A DNA stretch of 13,922 nt from JAHEDH01 sp965364515 (GCA_965364515.1 CBDTXZ010000070.1:1-13922), one strand, 5' to 3'; shown: positions 1 through 6,429, numbered from the stretch's first letter. Notes: generated by a model from the letters alone, not told the origin. Made by a program: numbers and translations.

Positions 1-65
1 TCGAGCAGCGAATCGAGCTGATCCCCGGTGAGCTGAGCGATCCGATCCGCAGAGAAAGCTTCCAT
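1..65 (-). CDS. 5' end of an unidentified protein, cut by window edge
   Basis: An ATG at 65-63 on the minus strand opens a frame that stays open to the window edge and encodes MEAFSADRIAQLTGDQLDSL plus one further residue. The fragment is too short to assign to a family. No Shine-Dalgarno is visible. A TAGGTT hexamer at 80-75 lies 9 nt before the ATG, which fits a leaderless mRNA. The small membrane-protein gene at 255-512 lies upstream on the same strand, but the gap of about 190 bp with palindromes suggests separate transcription. Confidence 0.5.
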   Translation of the reverse strand, partial: MEAFSADRIAQLTGDQLDSLL

Positions 66-74
66 CTACGGGTC

Positions 75-80
75 AACCTA
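75..80 (-). promoter_or_regulatory. Putative -10 box of a leaderless promoter
   Basis: TAGGTT on the minus strand fits TANNNT and sits 9 nt before the ATG at 65. No good -35 box is seen at the usual distance (CTTTTT is the closest). The assignment rests on the pattern shared with other starts in the window. Confidence 0.25.
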
Positions 81-124
81 CCGACCACCTATGACAGAAA
101 AAGCACTGTCGGCATTGGAGAATC

Positions 125-136
125 GAGAGATCTCTC
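125..136. repeat. Perfect 12-bp palindrome
   Basis: GAGAGATCTCTC is a perfect palindrome in the gap between two minus-strand genes, about 60 bp upstream of the start at 65. It could be an operator or part of a transcript end. It has no T-run on either side. Confidence 0.35.
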
Positions 137-152
137 CGACGCTGGCAACAAC

Positions 153-164
153 GGTGTGCACACC
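153..164. repeat. Perfect 12-bp palindrome
   Basis: GGTGTGCACACC is a perfect palindrome whose centre is 28 bp from that of the palindrome at 125-136. The pair could be binding sites for a dimeric regulator of the gene starting at 65. No regulator is encoded in view. Confidence 0.35.
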
Positions 165-166
165 CA

Positions 167-185
167 CTCTCCAACTGGTGGAGAG
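167..185. repeat. 7-bp hairpin (CTCTCCA / TGGAGAG)
   Basis: CTCTCCA at 167-173 pairs perfectly with TGGAGAG at 179-185 around a 5-nt loop, ACTGG. It lies 70 bp past the stop of the minus-strand gene at 255-512 and could end that transcript, but no T-run follows it in that direction. Confidence 0.3.
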
Positions 186-186
186 A

Positions 187-228
187 GCCAAAAGCCGGCT
201 GCCGGAAGCCGGGAGCCGAAGGCCGGGT
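187..228. repeat. Heptad repeat, six units of GCCRRNN type
   Basis: Six consecutive 7-bp units all begin with GCC and most read GCCGGNN. They keep exact 7-bp phase from 187 to 228. The reverse complement is NNCCGGC, the same core as in the repeats at 12735-12776 and 13785-13812. Only one arm is clear here. It lies just past the stop of the gene at 255-512. Confidence 0.65.
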
Positions 229-254
229 CGCAGGTGAGCCGCCGCGGACTCGCT

Positions 255-512
255 TCAGTTCGTCAACTCGTTGAAGAGGATCACAGCGATCAATCCCACG
301 ACGATCGCAAGAACCGAGAACACGACCGATCGTCCCGCCTCCTTGTCGCGAGACGCGAGAACTCCCATCAGGGCAAGAGACGGCGCCATCAAGAAGGGAA
401 TCGAGAAACCAAGGCTCTCGGGACGGAACAGGGCGTAGACGAGCAACACGACGTTCGCCAGCACGAAACCGGCGACGGTTCGCCTCCACGGGGTGGCTGC
501 GACGTCTTTCAC
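255..512 (-). CDS. Small three-helix membrane protein, unknown function
   Basis: This 85-residue protein starts at GTG 512-510, chosen because a GGAG lies 9 nt upstream. After a short basic N-terminus (WRR near residue 9) it shows three hydrophobic segments: roughly residues 12-29, 37-53 and 62-80. Polar and charged links such as RPES and SRDKEAGR separate them. No family is recognised. The same frame is open upstream, and an ATG at 731-729 with AGGG seven nt before it would give 158 residues. The extra part has no hydrophobic segment and looks less like a protein domain. It is not clearly in an operon with either neighbour. Confidence 0.6.
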   Translation of the reverse strand: MKDVAATPWRRTVAGFVLANVVLLVYALFRPESLGFSIPFLMAPSLALMGVLASRDKEAGRSVVFSVLAIVVGLIAVILFNELTN

Positions 513-956
513 GCTGCGATTCTCCGTCCCTGGCTGCGGTCTGACCAGAGCCAGATGGCCCCGACATGCTCTCAGGTGCGGGACAGGCACGATCTCACAG
601 GTTGATGGGACATCGGGGGGCACCCCGATCCCGGACAGAGTGTTTGCCAGGACCTGCTCGACTGGAGCTGAGGCCGCTCCGGCAACGGCGGTCATTCTCA
701 AGCCGTGAGACAGTCCCACGATCCCCTCCATGACGCCACCCTGTTGGTACTGCAACTTGCCGTTGGGGACGTGACCTATGCTCGACGGCCACGCGGATCG
801 CCGTGCAGATGAAGCGCCCGCTCCCCTACGCGTCTCCGGCGTCAGGTCTGTCGACGAGTCGTGCCTGAGCGCGCACCGTAGGGCCGCCGCAGGAAGATCG
901 ACGAGACCTCGCCGGTACTGCGCTGTCCCTGGATCCGTGACTCCTAGACTCGCTGC
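513..956. other. Gap without a convincing gene
   Basis: Between the GTG start at 512 (minus) and the GTG start at 957 (plus), no frame shows recognisable protein features. The minus-strand frame of the small membrane protein stays open to 755, so part of this gap could be an N-terminal extension. The right end should hold the promoter of the DUF389 gene. No tRNA, rRNA or clear repeat was seen. Confidence 0.5.
945..950 (+). promoter_or_regulatory. Putative -10 box of a leaderless promoter
   Basis: TAGACT fits TANNNT and ends 6 nt before the GTG at 957, which would put the transcription start at or next to the start codon. No Shine-Dalgarno precedes the GTG. No convincing -35 box is seen. Confidence 0.35.
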
Positions 957-2546
957 GTGCAGGATCTGAGAGCACTGAGTTCCCCTGCGGTGCAGCGCGG
1001 CATCATCGCCATCGCCGGCGCGGTAGCCATCTTGCTCTTCCCCGATGTCCTCGCGTCCCTTCTCAGGATTCTGATTGGCCTCACGGCACTCGGAGCCGCG
1101 CTGGTCGACCTCGCTTCAGGAATCCGACACCGGCGAGCCATGGATCTGTTGACCGGGCTCGTGTTTCTCGGCGCTGCCGTCGCGTTGCTCTTCCTTGGAG
1201 ACGCGGCCACGCGGACGGTCGTGCTCGTCCTCGCCGCACTCATATTGACTCGCGCGGCTCGCGGGCTCATTGCCGCAGTCGCCGCCTACAGGAATCCAGA
1301 GGGTGACCCTTTCTGGCCGGCCACTCAGGCGCTTCTCACCGTGCTGCTTGCGATAGCGGTCATCCTCATTCCAGAGAGCGTCATCCACATGGCCGTCTTC
1401 TTCGTTGGAACCGTCTGGATCGTGGGAGGTCTGATCGTGCTGATCAATGGCCTCAGTCAGGATCCGGACACGGATGTTCCCCAAGACATCGTTGACGTCA
1501 TCAGAAGAAACTCGATGCCGGCTGTACTGCGTCGCGACGTCACCGAGGCGATCTTCGAGGGATGGGACACGAGGGAGGGAACGATCCGCTTTGTCGCGCT
1601 CATGAGCTTTGCGACCGCCATCGCCACTCTGGGCATCAAGGCAGATTCGACGGCTGTCGTGATCGGAGCCATGCTCGTCGCCCCGTTGATGGCCCCGATC
1701 ATGGCACTCAGTGCATCCATCCTCATGGGCTGGCCGAAGCGGGCGGCCCGGTCTGGTTGGCGGGTCGCGCTCGGTGTCATGACGGGGATCGGCGGCTCAT
1801 TCGTGGTGGCTCTCGTTTCACCCGAATTCGTCCCTTTCCAGGCAAACTCCGAAGTCCTGAGCCGAGTGGCTCCAACTCTGCTCGACCTCCTGATCGCCCT
1901 CGCTGCTGGAGCAGCCGGTGGGTACGTCATGACCCACCCTCGGGTGGGGAATTCTCTCCCCGGCGTTGCCATTGCCGTTGCTCTCGCCCCTCCTCTCGCA
2001 GTCGTTGGCGTGGCGCTGGAAGAGGCTGCCTTCGCTTCTGCGGGTGGAGCATTTCTGTTGTTCCTCACCAACCTGGTCGGAATCGTGGTGGCGTCCGGCA
2101 TCGCCTTTATCGGGTCCGGATACAGCCCATGGACCCACCTCGAGAGGTCTGGCGAACAGGGCCGCAAGTCGCTTGTGCTCGTCGGGACAGCTCTTGCACT
2201 CGTGATTCTGCCTTTGGCGATCATCGGAGACGGCATCGTCAATGCCGCAACGCTCCAGACCAGAGCGAGCGAAACGGTTGAGAAGTGGCTCGGTGATGAA
2301 CCGGATTTCACGATCGGGGAGGTGCGCGTGCTGGGGTTGGAGGTTCGAGTTCTCGTCGTCGGTCCGGCCGAACCTCCCGACCCGACCGCTTTGGCCGAGG
2401 AGCTCGCCAACACTCTCGAACGAGAGGTGAGGCTCGAACTCACTGTGGTCCCTGAACAGCGCTTTTCGGTTGTGGCTCGACCTCCTGGCCGTCCGGCGCG
2501 CGAGTTCGATCCGAGCAGTTCGGCCACCAGTCCATCAGCTGTCTGA
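957..2546 (+). CDS. DUF308-like/DUF389 fusion membrane protein
   Basis: This 529-residue integral membrane protein has three parts. Residues about 10-167 are a set of hydrophobic helices with short basic links (GIRHRRAMD, RAARG) that resemble an HdeD/DUF308 module. Residues about 195-420 match DUF389, with the family's small-residue helix GAMLVAPLMAPIMA at 237-250 and further helices to about 420. Residues about 425-505 form a soluble tail. The function of DUF389 proteins is unknown to me; a membrane transport or stress role is only a guess. The GTG start lacks a Shine-Dalgarno, but TAGACT lies 6 nt upstream, consistent with a leaderless transcript. A GTG at 990 is an alternative start. The gene stands alone, with about 160 bp before the cimA leader. 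Confidence 0.85.
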   Translation: MQDLRALSSPAVQRGIIAIAGAVAILLFPDVLASLLRILIGLTALGAALVDLASGIRHRRAMDLLTGLVFLGAAVALLFLGDAATRTVVLVLAALILTRAARGLIAAVAAYRNPEGDPFWPATQALLTVLLAIAVILIPESVIHMAVFFVGTVWIVGGLIVLINGLSQDPDTDVPQDIVDVIRRNSMPAVLRRDVTEAIFEGWDTREGTIRFVALMSFATAIATLGIKADSTAVVIGAMLVAPLMAPIMALSASILMGWPKRAARSGWRVALGVMTGIGGSFVVALVSPEFVPFQANSEVLSRVAPTLLDLLIALAAGAAGGYVMTHPRVGNSLPGVAIAVALAPPLAVVGVALEEAAFASAGGAFLLFLTNLVGIVVASGIAFIGSGYSPWTHLERSGEQGRKSLVLVGTALALVILPLAIIGDGIVNAATLQTRASETVEKWLGDEPDFTIGEVRVLGLEVRVLVVGPAEPPDPTALAEELANTLEREVRLELTVVPEQRFSVVARPPGRPAREFDPSSSATSPSAV

Positions 2547-2584
2547 GACGTGCCCGGTCCAGTGTCATCGGGCATTGCTGCGAC

Positions 2585-2656
2585 GATATCGGGATCCGCT
2601 TCCCCAGCTCCTCCGTTGCTCCGTCGGGCGTCCGGTACCGGGGCGACCCCGATATC
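2585..2656. repeat. 9-bp inverted repeat around a 54-bp spacer
   Basis: GATATCGGG at 2585-2593 is the exact reverse complement of CCCGATATC at 2648-2656. A 10-bp palindrome, CCGGTACCGG at 2632-2641, lies inside. The element sits between the DUF389 stop and the cimA leader promoter, whose -35 starts 12 bp further on. It could be an operator pair or part of a transcript end; no T-run follows. Confidence 0.3.
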
Positions 2657-2667
2657 CCCCTCGCACG

Positions 2668-2696
2668 TTGACTGATCGCCTCTCAGCCGCCATACT
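2668..2696 (+). promoter_or_regulatory. Promoter of the cimA leader transcript
   Basis: TTGACT at 2668-2673 (five of six to TTGACA), a 17-bp spacer and CATACT at 2691-2696 (four of six to TATAAT) form the best housekeeping promoter in the window. The predicted start lies around 2703-2706, at or within 3 nt of the leader-peptide ATG at 2706. The leader peptide would then be translated from a leaderless or nearly leaderless RNA. Confidence 0.6.
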
Positions 2697-2705
2697 CGCG
2701 TTTCG

Positions 2706-2738
2706 ATGAGTACGGCAACCATCATCATTATCGACTAG
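2706..2738 (+). CDS. Isoleucine-run leader peptide of the cimA attenuator
   Basis: ATG at 2706 opens a 10-codon frame, MSTATIIIID, ending in TAG at 2736-2738. Codons 6-9 are ATC, ATC, ATT and ATC, four isoleucine codons in a row, and two threonine codons precede them. There is no Shine-Dalgarno, but the predicted transcription start is at the ATG. The stop codon overlaps the first base of the stem at 2738-2763, and the cimA ATG lies 75 nt further on. The peptide is likely a sensor of charged tRNA-Ile: a ribosome held at the Ile codons would cover the 5' arm of that stem. It probably has no function as a protein. Confidence 0.7.
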   Translation: MSTATIIIID

Positions 2739-2763
2739 GCACACACCTCTACCGGTGTGCGCC
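2738..2763 (+). promoter_or_regulatory. Pause/anti-antiterminator stem of the cimA attenuator
   Basis: Bases 2738-2747 (GGCACACACC) and 2754-2763 (GGTGTGCGCC) pair in nine of ten positions around a 6-nt loop; the single mismatch is A2741 with C2760. The 5' arm starts at the last base of the leader stop codon, so a ribosome stalled at the Ile codons would cover it. The freed 3' arm could then pair TGCGC (2758-2762) with GCGCA (2779-2783), which overlaps the terminator. That 5-bp switch is an inference and is the weakest part of the model. Confidence 0.6.
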
Positions 2764-2768
2764 TCCAG

Positions 2769-2793
2769 CCCTCTGCAAGCGCAGGGGGTTTTT
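2769..2793 (+). terminator. Intrinsic terminator (attenuator) ahead of cimA
   Basis: CCCTCTGC at 2769-2776 pairs with GCAGGGGG at 2781-2788 through eight positions with one G-U pair and a 4-nt AAGC loop. Five T follow at 2789-2793. It sits between the leader peptide and the cimA ribosome binding site (GGAG at 2802-2805), so it can only act on cimA transcription. The upstream DUF389 gene ends more than 200 bp before and is separated from it by the leader promoter. Confidence 0.8.
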
Positions 2794-2812
2794 CAATGCC
2801 CGGAGACGCGAC

Positions 2813-4393
2813 ATGACCAACGATCTCGAGATCTACGACACCACGCTGCGAGACGGATCCCAACAGGAAGGGATCTCGCTCACGGTGAACGACAAGCTGC
2901 GCATCGCTTCACTCCTCGACGACCTCGGCGTCGGCTATGTCGAGGGCGGCTGGCCGGGCGCGCTCCCGAAGGACGACGAGTTCTTCAAGCGGGCCCGCAC
3001 CGAGATCGACTTCAAGAATGCGACGCTCACAGCCTTCGGTTCGACCCGTCGGCCCCGGGTGAGCGTCACCGAGGACCCCCAGCTCGACGCCCTGCTCGCC
3101 GCCGAGACCGAGGTGATCTGCATCGTCGGCAAGTCGTGGGACTATCACGTGCTCGAGGCGCTTCGCACCGACCTGGACGAAGGCGTGCGGATGGTGGCCG
3201 AGTCGATCGAATACCTCAAGAAGCACGATCGCAGGGTGTTCTTCGACGCCGAGCACTTCTTCGACGGCTATCGCTCAAACCCCGAGTTTGCGATCGCAGT
3301 CCTGCGTGCGGCGAAGGACGCCGGAGCCGAGCGGTTCGTACTGTGTGACACCAACGGCGGAACCCTCCCCCATGTCGTCACCCGAGTCATCGATGAGGTT
3401 CGACGCGAGATCGACGACTCTGCCATCGGTGTGCACTTCCACAATGACGCAGGATGCGCCGTTGCGTCCTCCCTGGCCTCGGTCGAGGCCGGAGTACGAC
3501 AGGTGCAGGGATGCATCAATGGCTACGGGGAACGCACGGGCAATGCCGACCTGTGCACCATCCTCCCGGATCTCGTCCTCAAGATGGACCGGCCCGTCCT
3601 GTCAACCGATCAACTGGGAATGTTGTCGCCGATCAGCCATCACATCGCTGAGGTGGTGAACATCAACCTCGACCCCCACCGGCCGTACGTCGGCGGCTCG
3701 GCATTCACCCACAAGGCCGGTCTCCACACCTCTGCACTCGCCCGACGGCCCGATGCCTACGAACACACCGACCCGGGACTGGTCGGCAACCACACGCGGA
3801 TGCTCGTGTCCGAACAGGCCGGCCGAGCTTCGATCCACTCGAAGGCGGCCGAGCTCGGACTGCCGATGGACGACGACCTCGCACGGGAAGTCCTGGAACA
3901 GGTGAAGGAACTCGAACACCAGGGCTACCACTTCGAAGCGGCTGACGGTTCGTTCGAGCTGCTCGTGCGAAAGGCGACCGGATGGAAGCAAGAGTTCTTC
4001 GAACTCGAATCCTTCCGGACGTTCATCGAGCGACGTGCAGACGAAGACGTGATCGCCGAAGCCACCGTCAAGCTGTCCGTCGGAGGTGACCGGGTCATCA
4101 CCCACGGTGAAGGAGTCGGACCCGTCCACGCACTCGACCAGGCACTCCGGGCCGCCCTCGAGGTGCGGTACCCCGAAGTCGCCGGTCTGCGGCTCTCCGA
4201 CTACCGGGTGCGAGTCCTCGACTCCTCCGATGGAACAGGCGCCCGGGTACGGGTGCTGATCGAGACCTCCGGCAACGATGATTCGTGGGGCACGATCGGG
4301 GTCCACGAGAACGTGCTCGAAGCCTCCTGGGACGCACTCACCGAGGGAATCGTCGTCGGTCTGCTGCGAGCAGGGGTCAGCGCGGACCGCTGA
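2813..4393 (+). CDS. cimA: (R)-citramalate synthase
   Basis: The 526-residue protein would condense pyruvate and acetyl-CoA to citramalate, the first step of the threonine-independent route to 2-ketobutyrate and isoleucine. It has the homocitrate/isopropylmalate synthase-type TIM barrel: DTTLRDGSQQEG at 9-20 with the catalytic Arg13 and metal ligand Asp14, the metal-binding HFHND at 208-212, and INGYGERTGNAD at 235-246. HKAGLH follows at 300-305. Residues about 405-520 form a LeuA-type regulatory dimerisation domain, the usual site of end-product inhibition. The length and the GGWPG stretch at 45-49 fit the long CimA branch better than LeuA. GGAG lies 7 nt before the ATG. An Ile-codon attenuator precedes the gene, which supports the assignment. 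Its stop is 3 bp from that of the convergent glutaredoxin gene. Confidence 0.92.
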   Translation: MTNDLEIYDTTLRDGSQQEGISLTVNDKLRIASLLDDLGVGYVEGGWPGALPKDDEFFKRARTEIDFKNATLTAFGSTRRPRVSVTEDPQLDALLAAETEVICIVGKSWDYHVLEALRTDLDEGVRMVAESIEYLKKHDRRVFFDAEHFFDGYRSNPEFAIAVLRAAKDAGAERFVLCDTNGGTLPHVVTRVIDEVRREIDDSAIGVHFHNDAGCAVASSLASVEAGVRQVQGCINGYGERTGNADLCTILPDLVLKMDRPVLSTDQLGMLSPISHHIAEVVNINLDPHRPYVGGSAFTHKAGLHTSALARRPDAYEHTDPGLVGNHTRMLVSEQAGRASIHSKAAELGLPMDDDLAREVLEQVKELEHQGYHFEAADGSFELLVRKATGWKQEFFELESFRTFIERRADEDVIAEATVKLSVGGDRVITHGEGVGPVHALDQALRAALEVRYPEVAGLRLSDYRVRVLDSSDGTGARVRVLIETSGNDDSWGTIGVHENVLEASWDALTEGIVVGLLRAGVSADR

Positions 4394-4396
4394 CCT

Positions 4397-4681
4397 TCAG
4401 CGCTTGAGCAGCCGGGTGAACGGGCCTTCCGGCGGCTCGATGCCCAGCTTCTCGAACACCAGTGACGCCGGTGGGTTGCTGAAGACGTCCGTTCCGATGA
4501 CCACCGTCGGGACGGTCTCATTGCCGTTGTTCGCCATCCGGACGAATTGTGCTGCCTCGGCATCTTCCCAGATGTTCCGACGCTCGTAGTCGATGCCTGC
4601 AGCGGTCAACCTGCGTTCGAGCATCACACAGAAGCCGCAGCCGGGGCGCCAATAGACGATCGGTGTCTGGTTGTGGGACAA
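4397..4681 (-). CDS. Glutaredoxin-like protein, mycoredoxin type
   Basis: From a TTG at 4681-4679 this encodes 94 residues with a thioredoxin fold. The redox motif CGFC is at 15-18 and the cis-proline loop TVPTV at 56-60. It would reduce mixed disulfides between proteins and a low-molecular-weight thiol. In actinobacteria this family (CGYC/CGFC, about 80-95 residues) is mycoredoxin, which works with mycothiol; that partner is inferred. The TTG start was chosen because GGGAG lies 6 nt upstream and the size then matches the family. The frame is open up to an ATG at 4804, but that extension has no domain features. The gene converges on cimA with 3 bp between stop codons, leaving no room for a separate terminator. 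Confidence 0.88.
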   Translation of the reverse strand: MSHNQTPIVYWRPGCGFCVMLERRLTAAGIDYERRNIWEDAEAAQFVRMANNGNETVPTVVIGTDVFSNPPASLVFEKLGIEPPEGPFTRLLKR

Positions 4682-4871
4682 ACGGGTCTCCCTCTCGATG
4701 ATCCCAATGTACCGACCGACGCGATCAACACCAGCCGGCATGACGGTCGGCCGATGAGGGGTCGGCAGACCGCCTGGCATTGGCGTTCCCTTGGCGACGA
4801 ACACGACGTTCCGATGGTCGCGATCAGGACTCCCGACTCTGGTCGTAGCCGCTGGACCGGCGCATCGTGGA

Positions 4872-4897
4872 GTTTGCTGGGGTCTGTGCGCGGGTAA
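4872..4897 (+). promoter_or_regulatory. Possible general-stress (sigma-B/sigma-F type) promoter
   Basis: GTTTGC at 4872-4877, a 14-nt spacer and GGGTAA at 4892-4897 match the GTTTAA / GGGTAT pattern recognised by sigma-B/sigma-F family factors. It lies 49 nt before the ATG at 4947, giving a 5' leader of roughly 40 nt with GAGG at 4933-4936. No housekeeping promoter is evident nearby. Confidence 0.45.
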
Positions 4898-4946
4898 GTG
4901 CTAGTTGAGAACACGAGAAATCAATACGAAATGAGGTACGCACACA

Positions 4947-5687
4947 ATGGCTACCAACCTCCTACAAAAGACCGCACATGTGGCAGTCGGGCTCCCCGTA
5001 TCTGCCGCGAAGTCGATGATGGAAAAGGCTCGGGAGATTCGCTCCGAGCTCTCGAAGTCGGGCGACAAACTGAGCGCCGACCTCCACGATCGCTTCGAGC
5101 AGTGGGTCGATGAAGGCGAGAAGCTCGTCGATTCCCTGATGAAGGCGGGTGGAGAGAACGTCGAACGCGTCGTCGACCTCCGTCACCGCACCGAAGAACG
5201 CGCCGAGAAGACAGCGGCGAGCGCCAAGGCTCGTGCCGGCAGCACTGTGGCCAAGACGGCCGAGACGGCCAAGGCCGTGGCGAAAGGTGTAACGGAGCCA
5301 CGCATAGACGTGACGCAGATCAACGGGATCGGCCCTGCAACCGCCGAGAAGCTCGCCAAAGCCGGTGTGACGACCATTGCCGGTTTCCTCGAGCGCACAG
5401 AATCGAAGAAGGACACGGCCCTGCTGGCCGAACAGACCGGCATCTCGGACGAGCAGCTCGCGGAATGGCAGCTGATGGCAGATCTGACCCGCGTCAAGGG
5501 TGTTGGACCCGAGTACCAGACCCTGCTGCAAGCAGCCGAAATCGGAACGATCGACGAACTGGCAGCGATGTCGGTCGGGGAGCTCGAGAAGCGATTCGCT
5601 CATCTCGAGACCCTCGGATTCGATCAGGTCCCGTCTGCGGACGTTGCCAAGGACTGGATCGCCCAGGCCAAGAAGCTCGCCGGCTGA
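4947..5687 (+). CDS. Helical stalk plus helix-hairpin-helix (DUF4332-like) protein
   Basis: The 246-residue protein is predicted soluble. Residues about 20-115 are long, charged, Ala/Glu/Lys-rich amphipathic helix, like phasin or apolipoprotein-type stalks. Residues about 120-246 hold two helix-hairpin-helix units, INGIGPATAEKLAKAGV at 125-141 and RVKGVGPEYQTLLQAAEIG at 182-200, in the DUF4332 style. The C-terminus could bind DNA or act in protein contacts; the N-terminus could coat a surface or form a coiled coil. The function is unknown. GAGG lies 10 nt before the ATG, and a sigma-B-like promoter precedes it, hinting at a stress role. It diverges from the glutaredoxin gene and is followed by a strong hairpin at 5726-5755. 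Confidence 0.8.
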   Translation: MATNLLQKTAHVAVGLPVSAAKSMMEKAREIRSELSKSGDKLSADLHDRFEQWVDEGEKLVDSLMKAGGENVERVVDLRHRTEERAEKTAASAKARAGSTVAKTAETAKAVAKGVTEPRIDVTQINGIGPATAEKLAKAGVTTIAGFLERTESKKDTALLAEQTGISDEQLAEWQLMADLTRVKGVGPEYQTLLQAAEIGTIDELAAMSVGELEKRFAHLETLGFDQVPSADVAKDWIAQAKKLAG

Positions 5688-5725
5688 CGCCGGGGAGCCG
5701 CACCTCTCACAACTGAGCGACCCAC

Positions 5726-5755
5726 TCGAGGGGCAGCCATCAGGCTGCCCCTCGA
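5726..5755. terminator. 13-bp perfect hairpin between convergent genes
   Basis: TCGAGGGGCAGCC at 5726-5738 pairs perfectly with GGCTGCCCCTCGA at 5743-5755 around a 4-nt ATCA loop. It lies 38 bp past the stop of the HhH protein and 76 bp past the stop of the Nudix gene, so it can serve both transcripts. A T-run is lacking (ACTTCGTT follows on the plus strand). It may act as a T-poor terminator or a 3'-end stabiliser. Confidence 0.65.
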
Positions 5756-5831
5756 CTTCGTTCCGGGCGCCGTTCCGAGCGGCGGAGCCGGCGGGCCGTG
5801 ACGGGCTTCGACGTGCCGCCGGATGCCGGGC

Positions 5832-6365
5832 TCACACGACGTCCATGCCCAGGAGTCGGCGCGTCATCCAGGCAGTCGCCCCCCACAGGACGTCACCCTC
5901 GATGTCGAAGAACCAGATCGTCCGACCCTGCCAGATCTCGTGCCGCCATGCAGCCGGATCCGCCAGGTGTGAAACGAGCGGGGTGTAGATCCGATCCACT
6001 TCCCACGGGTCGGGTCTGATCAGAGGTTCCGGTTCGAGCCGCCCGACGACGGGCACGACCATCAGCGAGAACGAAACGGTGTCGACCGGCGGTAGGAAGC
6101 CGAGCACCTCGACATCCTTCGGATGAATCCCGACCTCCTCGTGTGTCTCTCGAAGCGCCGTGGCCACCGGGCCGTCGTCGCCGGGATCGGGTCGACCACC
6201 GGGGAATGCGAGGTGACCTGCGTGGGTGGGCATCGTCATCGGTCGCTTCGTCAGCAGAAGGCGAATCCTCCCCTGGGCATCCTCGAAGAGAGGCGCCAAG
6301 ACCGCCGCCTTCGGCTCGTCGCCATCGGGCGGCGGCTCGGTGACGTAGTTGAAGCGATCCCACAT
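5832..6365 (-). CDS. Nudix hydrolase, CoA pyrophosphatase family
   Basis: This 177-residue protein likely splits the pyrophosphate bond of coenzyme A or acyl-CoA to give 3',5'-ADP and phosphopantetheine. Residues 37-60 carry the CoA-pyrophosphatase signature: LLLTKR, then HAGHLAFPGG at 48-57. The Nudix helix ends in RETHEEVG at 72-79, which supplies the metal-binding glutamates. The first part of the Nudix box has Asp (63-64) where the canonical box has Glu, and one extra residue. The ATG at 6365-6363 has no Shine-Dalgarno; a TAGCAT lies 10 nt upstream, suggesting a leaderless mRNA. It is divergent from the GNAT gene and convergent with the HhH gene. Substrate is inferred from the family. Confidence 0.88.
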   Translation of the reverse strand: MWDRFNYVTEPPPDGDEPKAAVLAPLFEDAQGRIRLLLTKRPMTMPTHAGHLAFPGGRPDPGDDGPVATALRETHEEVGIHPKDVEVLGFLPPVDTVSFSLMVVPVVGRLEPEPLIRPDPWEVDRIYTPLVSHLADPAAWRHEIWQGRTIWFFDIEGDVLWGATAWMTRRLLGMDVV

Positions 6366-6375
6366 GATCTGGTCG

Positions 6376-6381
6376 ATGCTA
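6376..6381 (-). promoter_or_regulatory. Putative -10 box of the Nudix gene
   Basis: TAGCAT on the minus strand fits TANNNT and ends 10 nt before the ATG at 6365. No good -35 box is seen. It is consistent with leaderless transcription. Confidence 0.25.
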
Positions 6382-6429
6382 CGGGGCTGACGGGCTTGCG
6401 CTTCGTCCCAGCCGTTGAGAGGCGAGTCC

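Noticed and set aside
91..237. 48-codon plus-strand frame beginning MTEKALSALENREISPTLA
   Set aside because: No Shine-Dalgarno, no clear promoter, and its last third is the heptad repeat array; likely chance.
1457..2728. Long minus-strand frame opposite the DUF389 gene
   Set aside because: Ser/Thr/Arg/Pro-rich low-complexity product, antisense shadow of a clear membrane protein gene.
2738..2793. T-box or metabolite riboswitch upstream of cimA
   Set aside because: The leader is too short, with no T-box sequence or specifier stem; the Ile-codon leader peptide explains the structure better.
4798..4811. LexA-like box CGAAC-N5-GTTC in the gap before the HhH gene
   Set aside because: The spacer is 5 nt rather than the 4 nt of the actinobacterial SOS box and the outer base is wrong.
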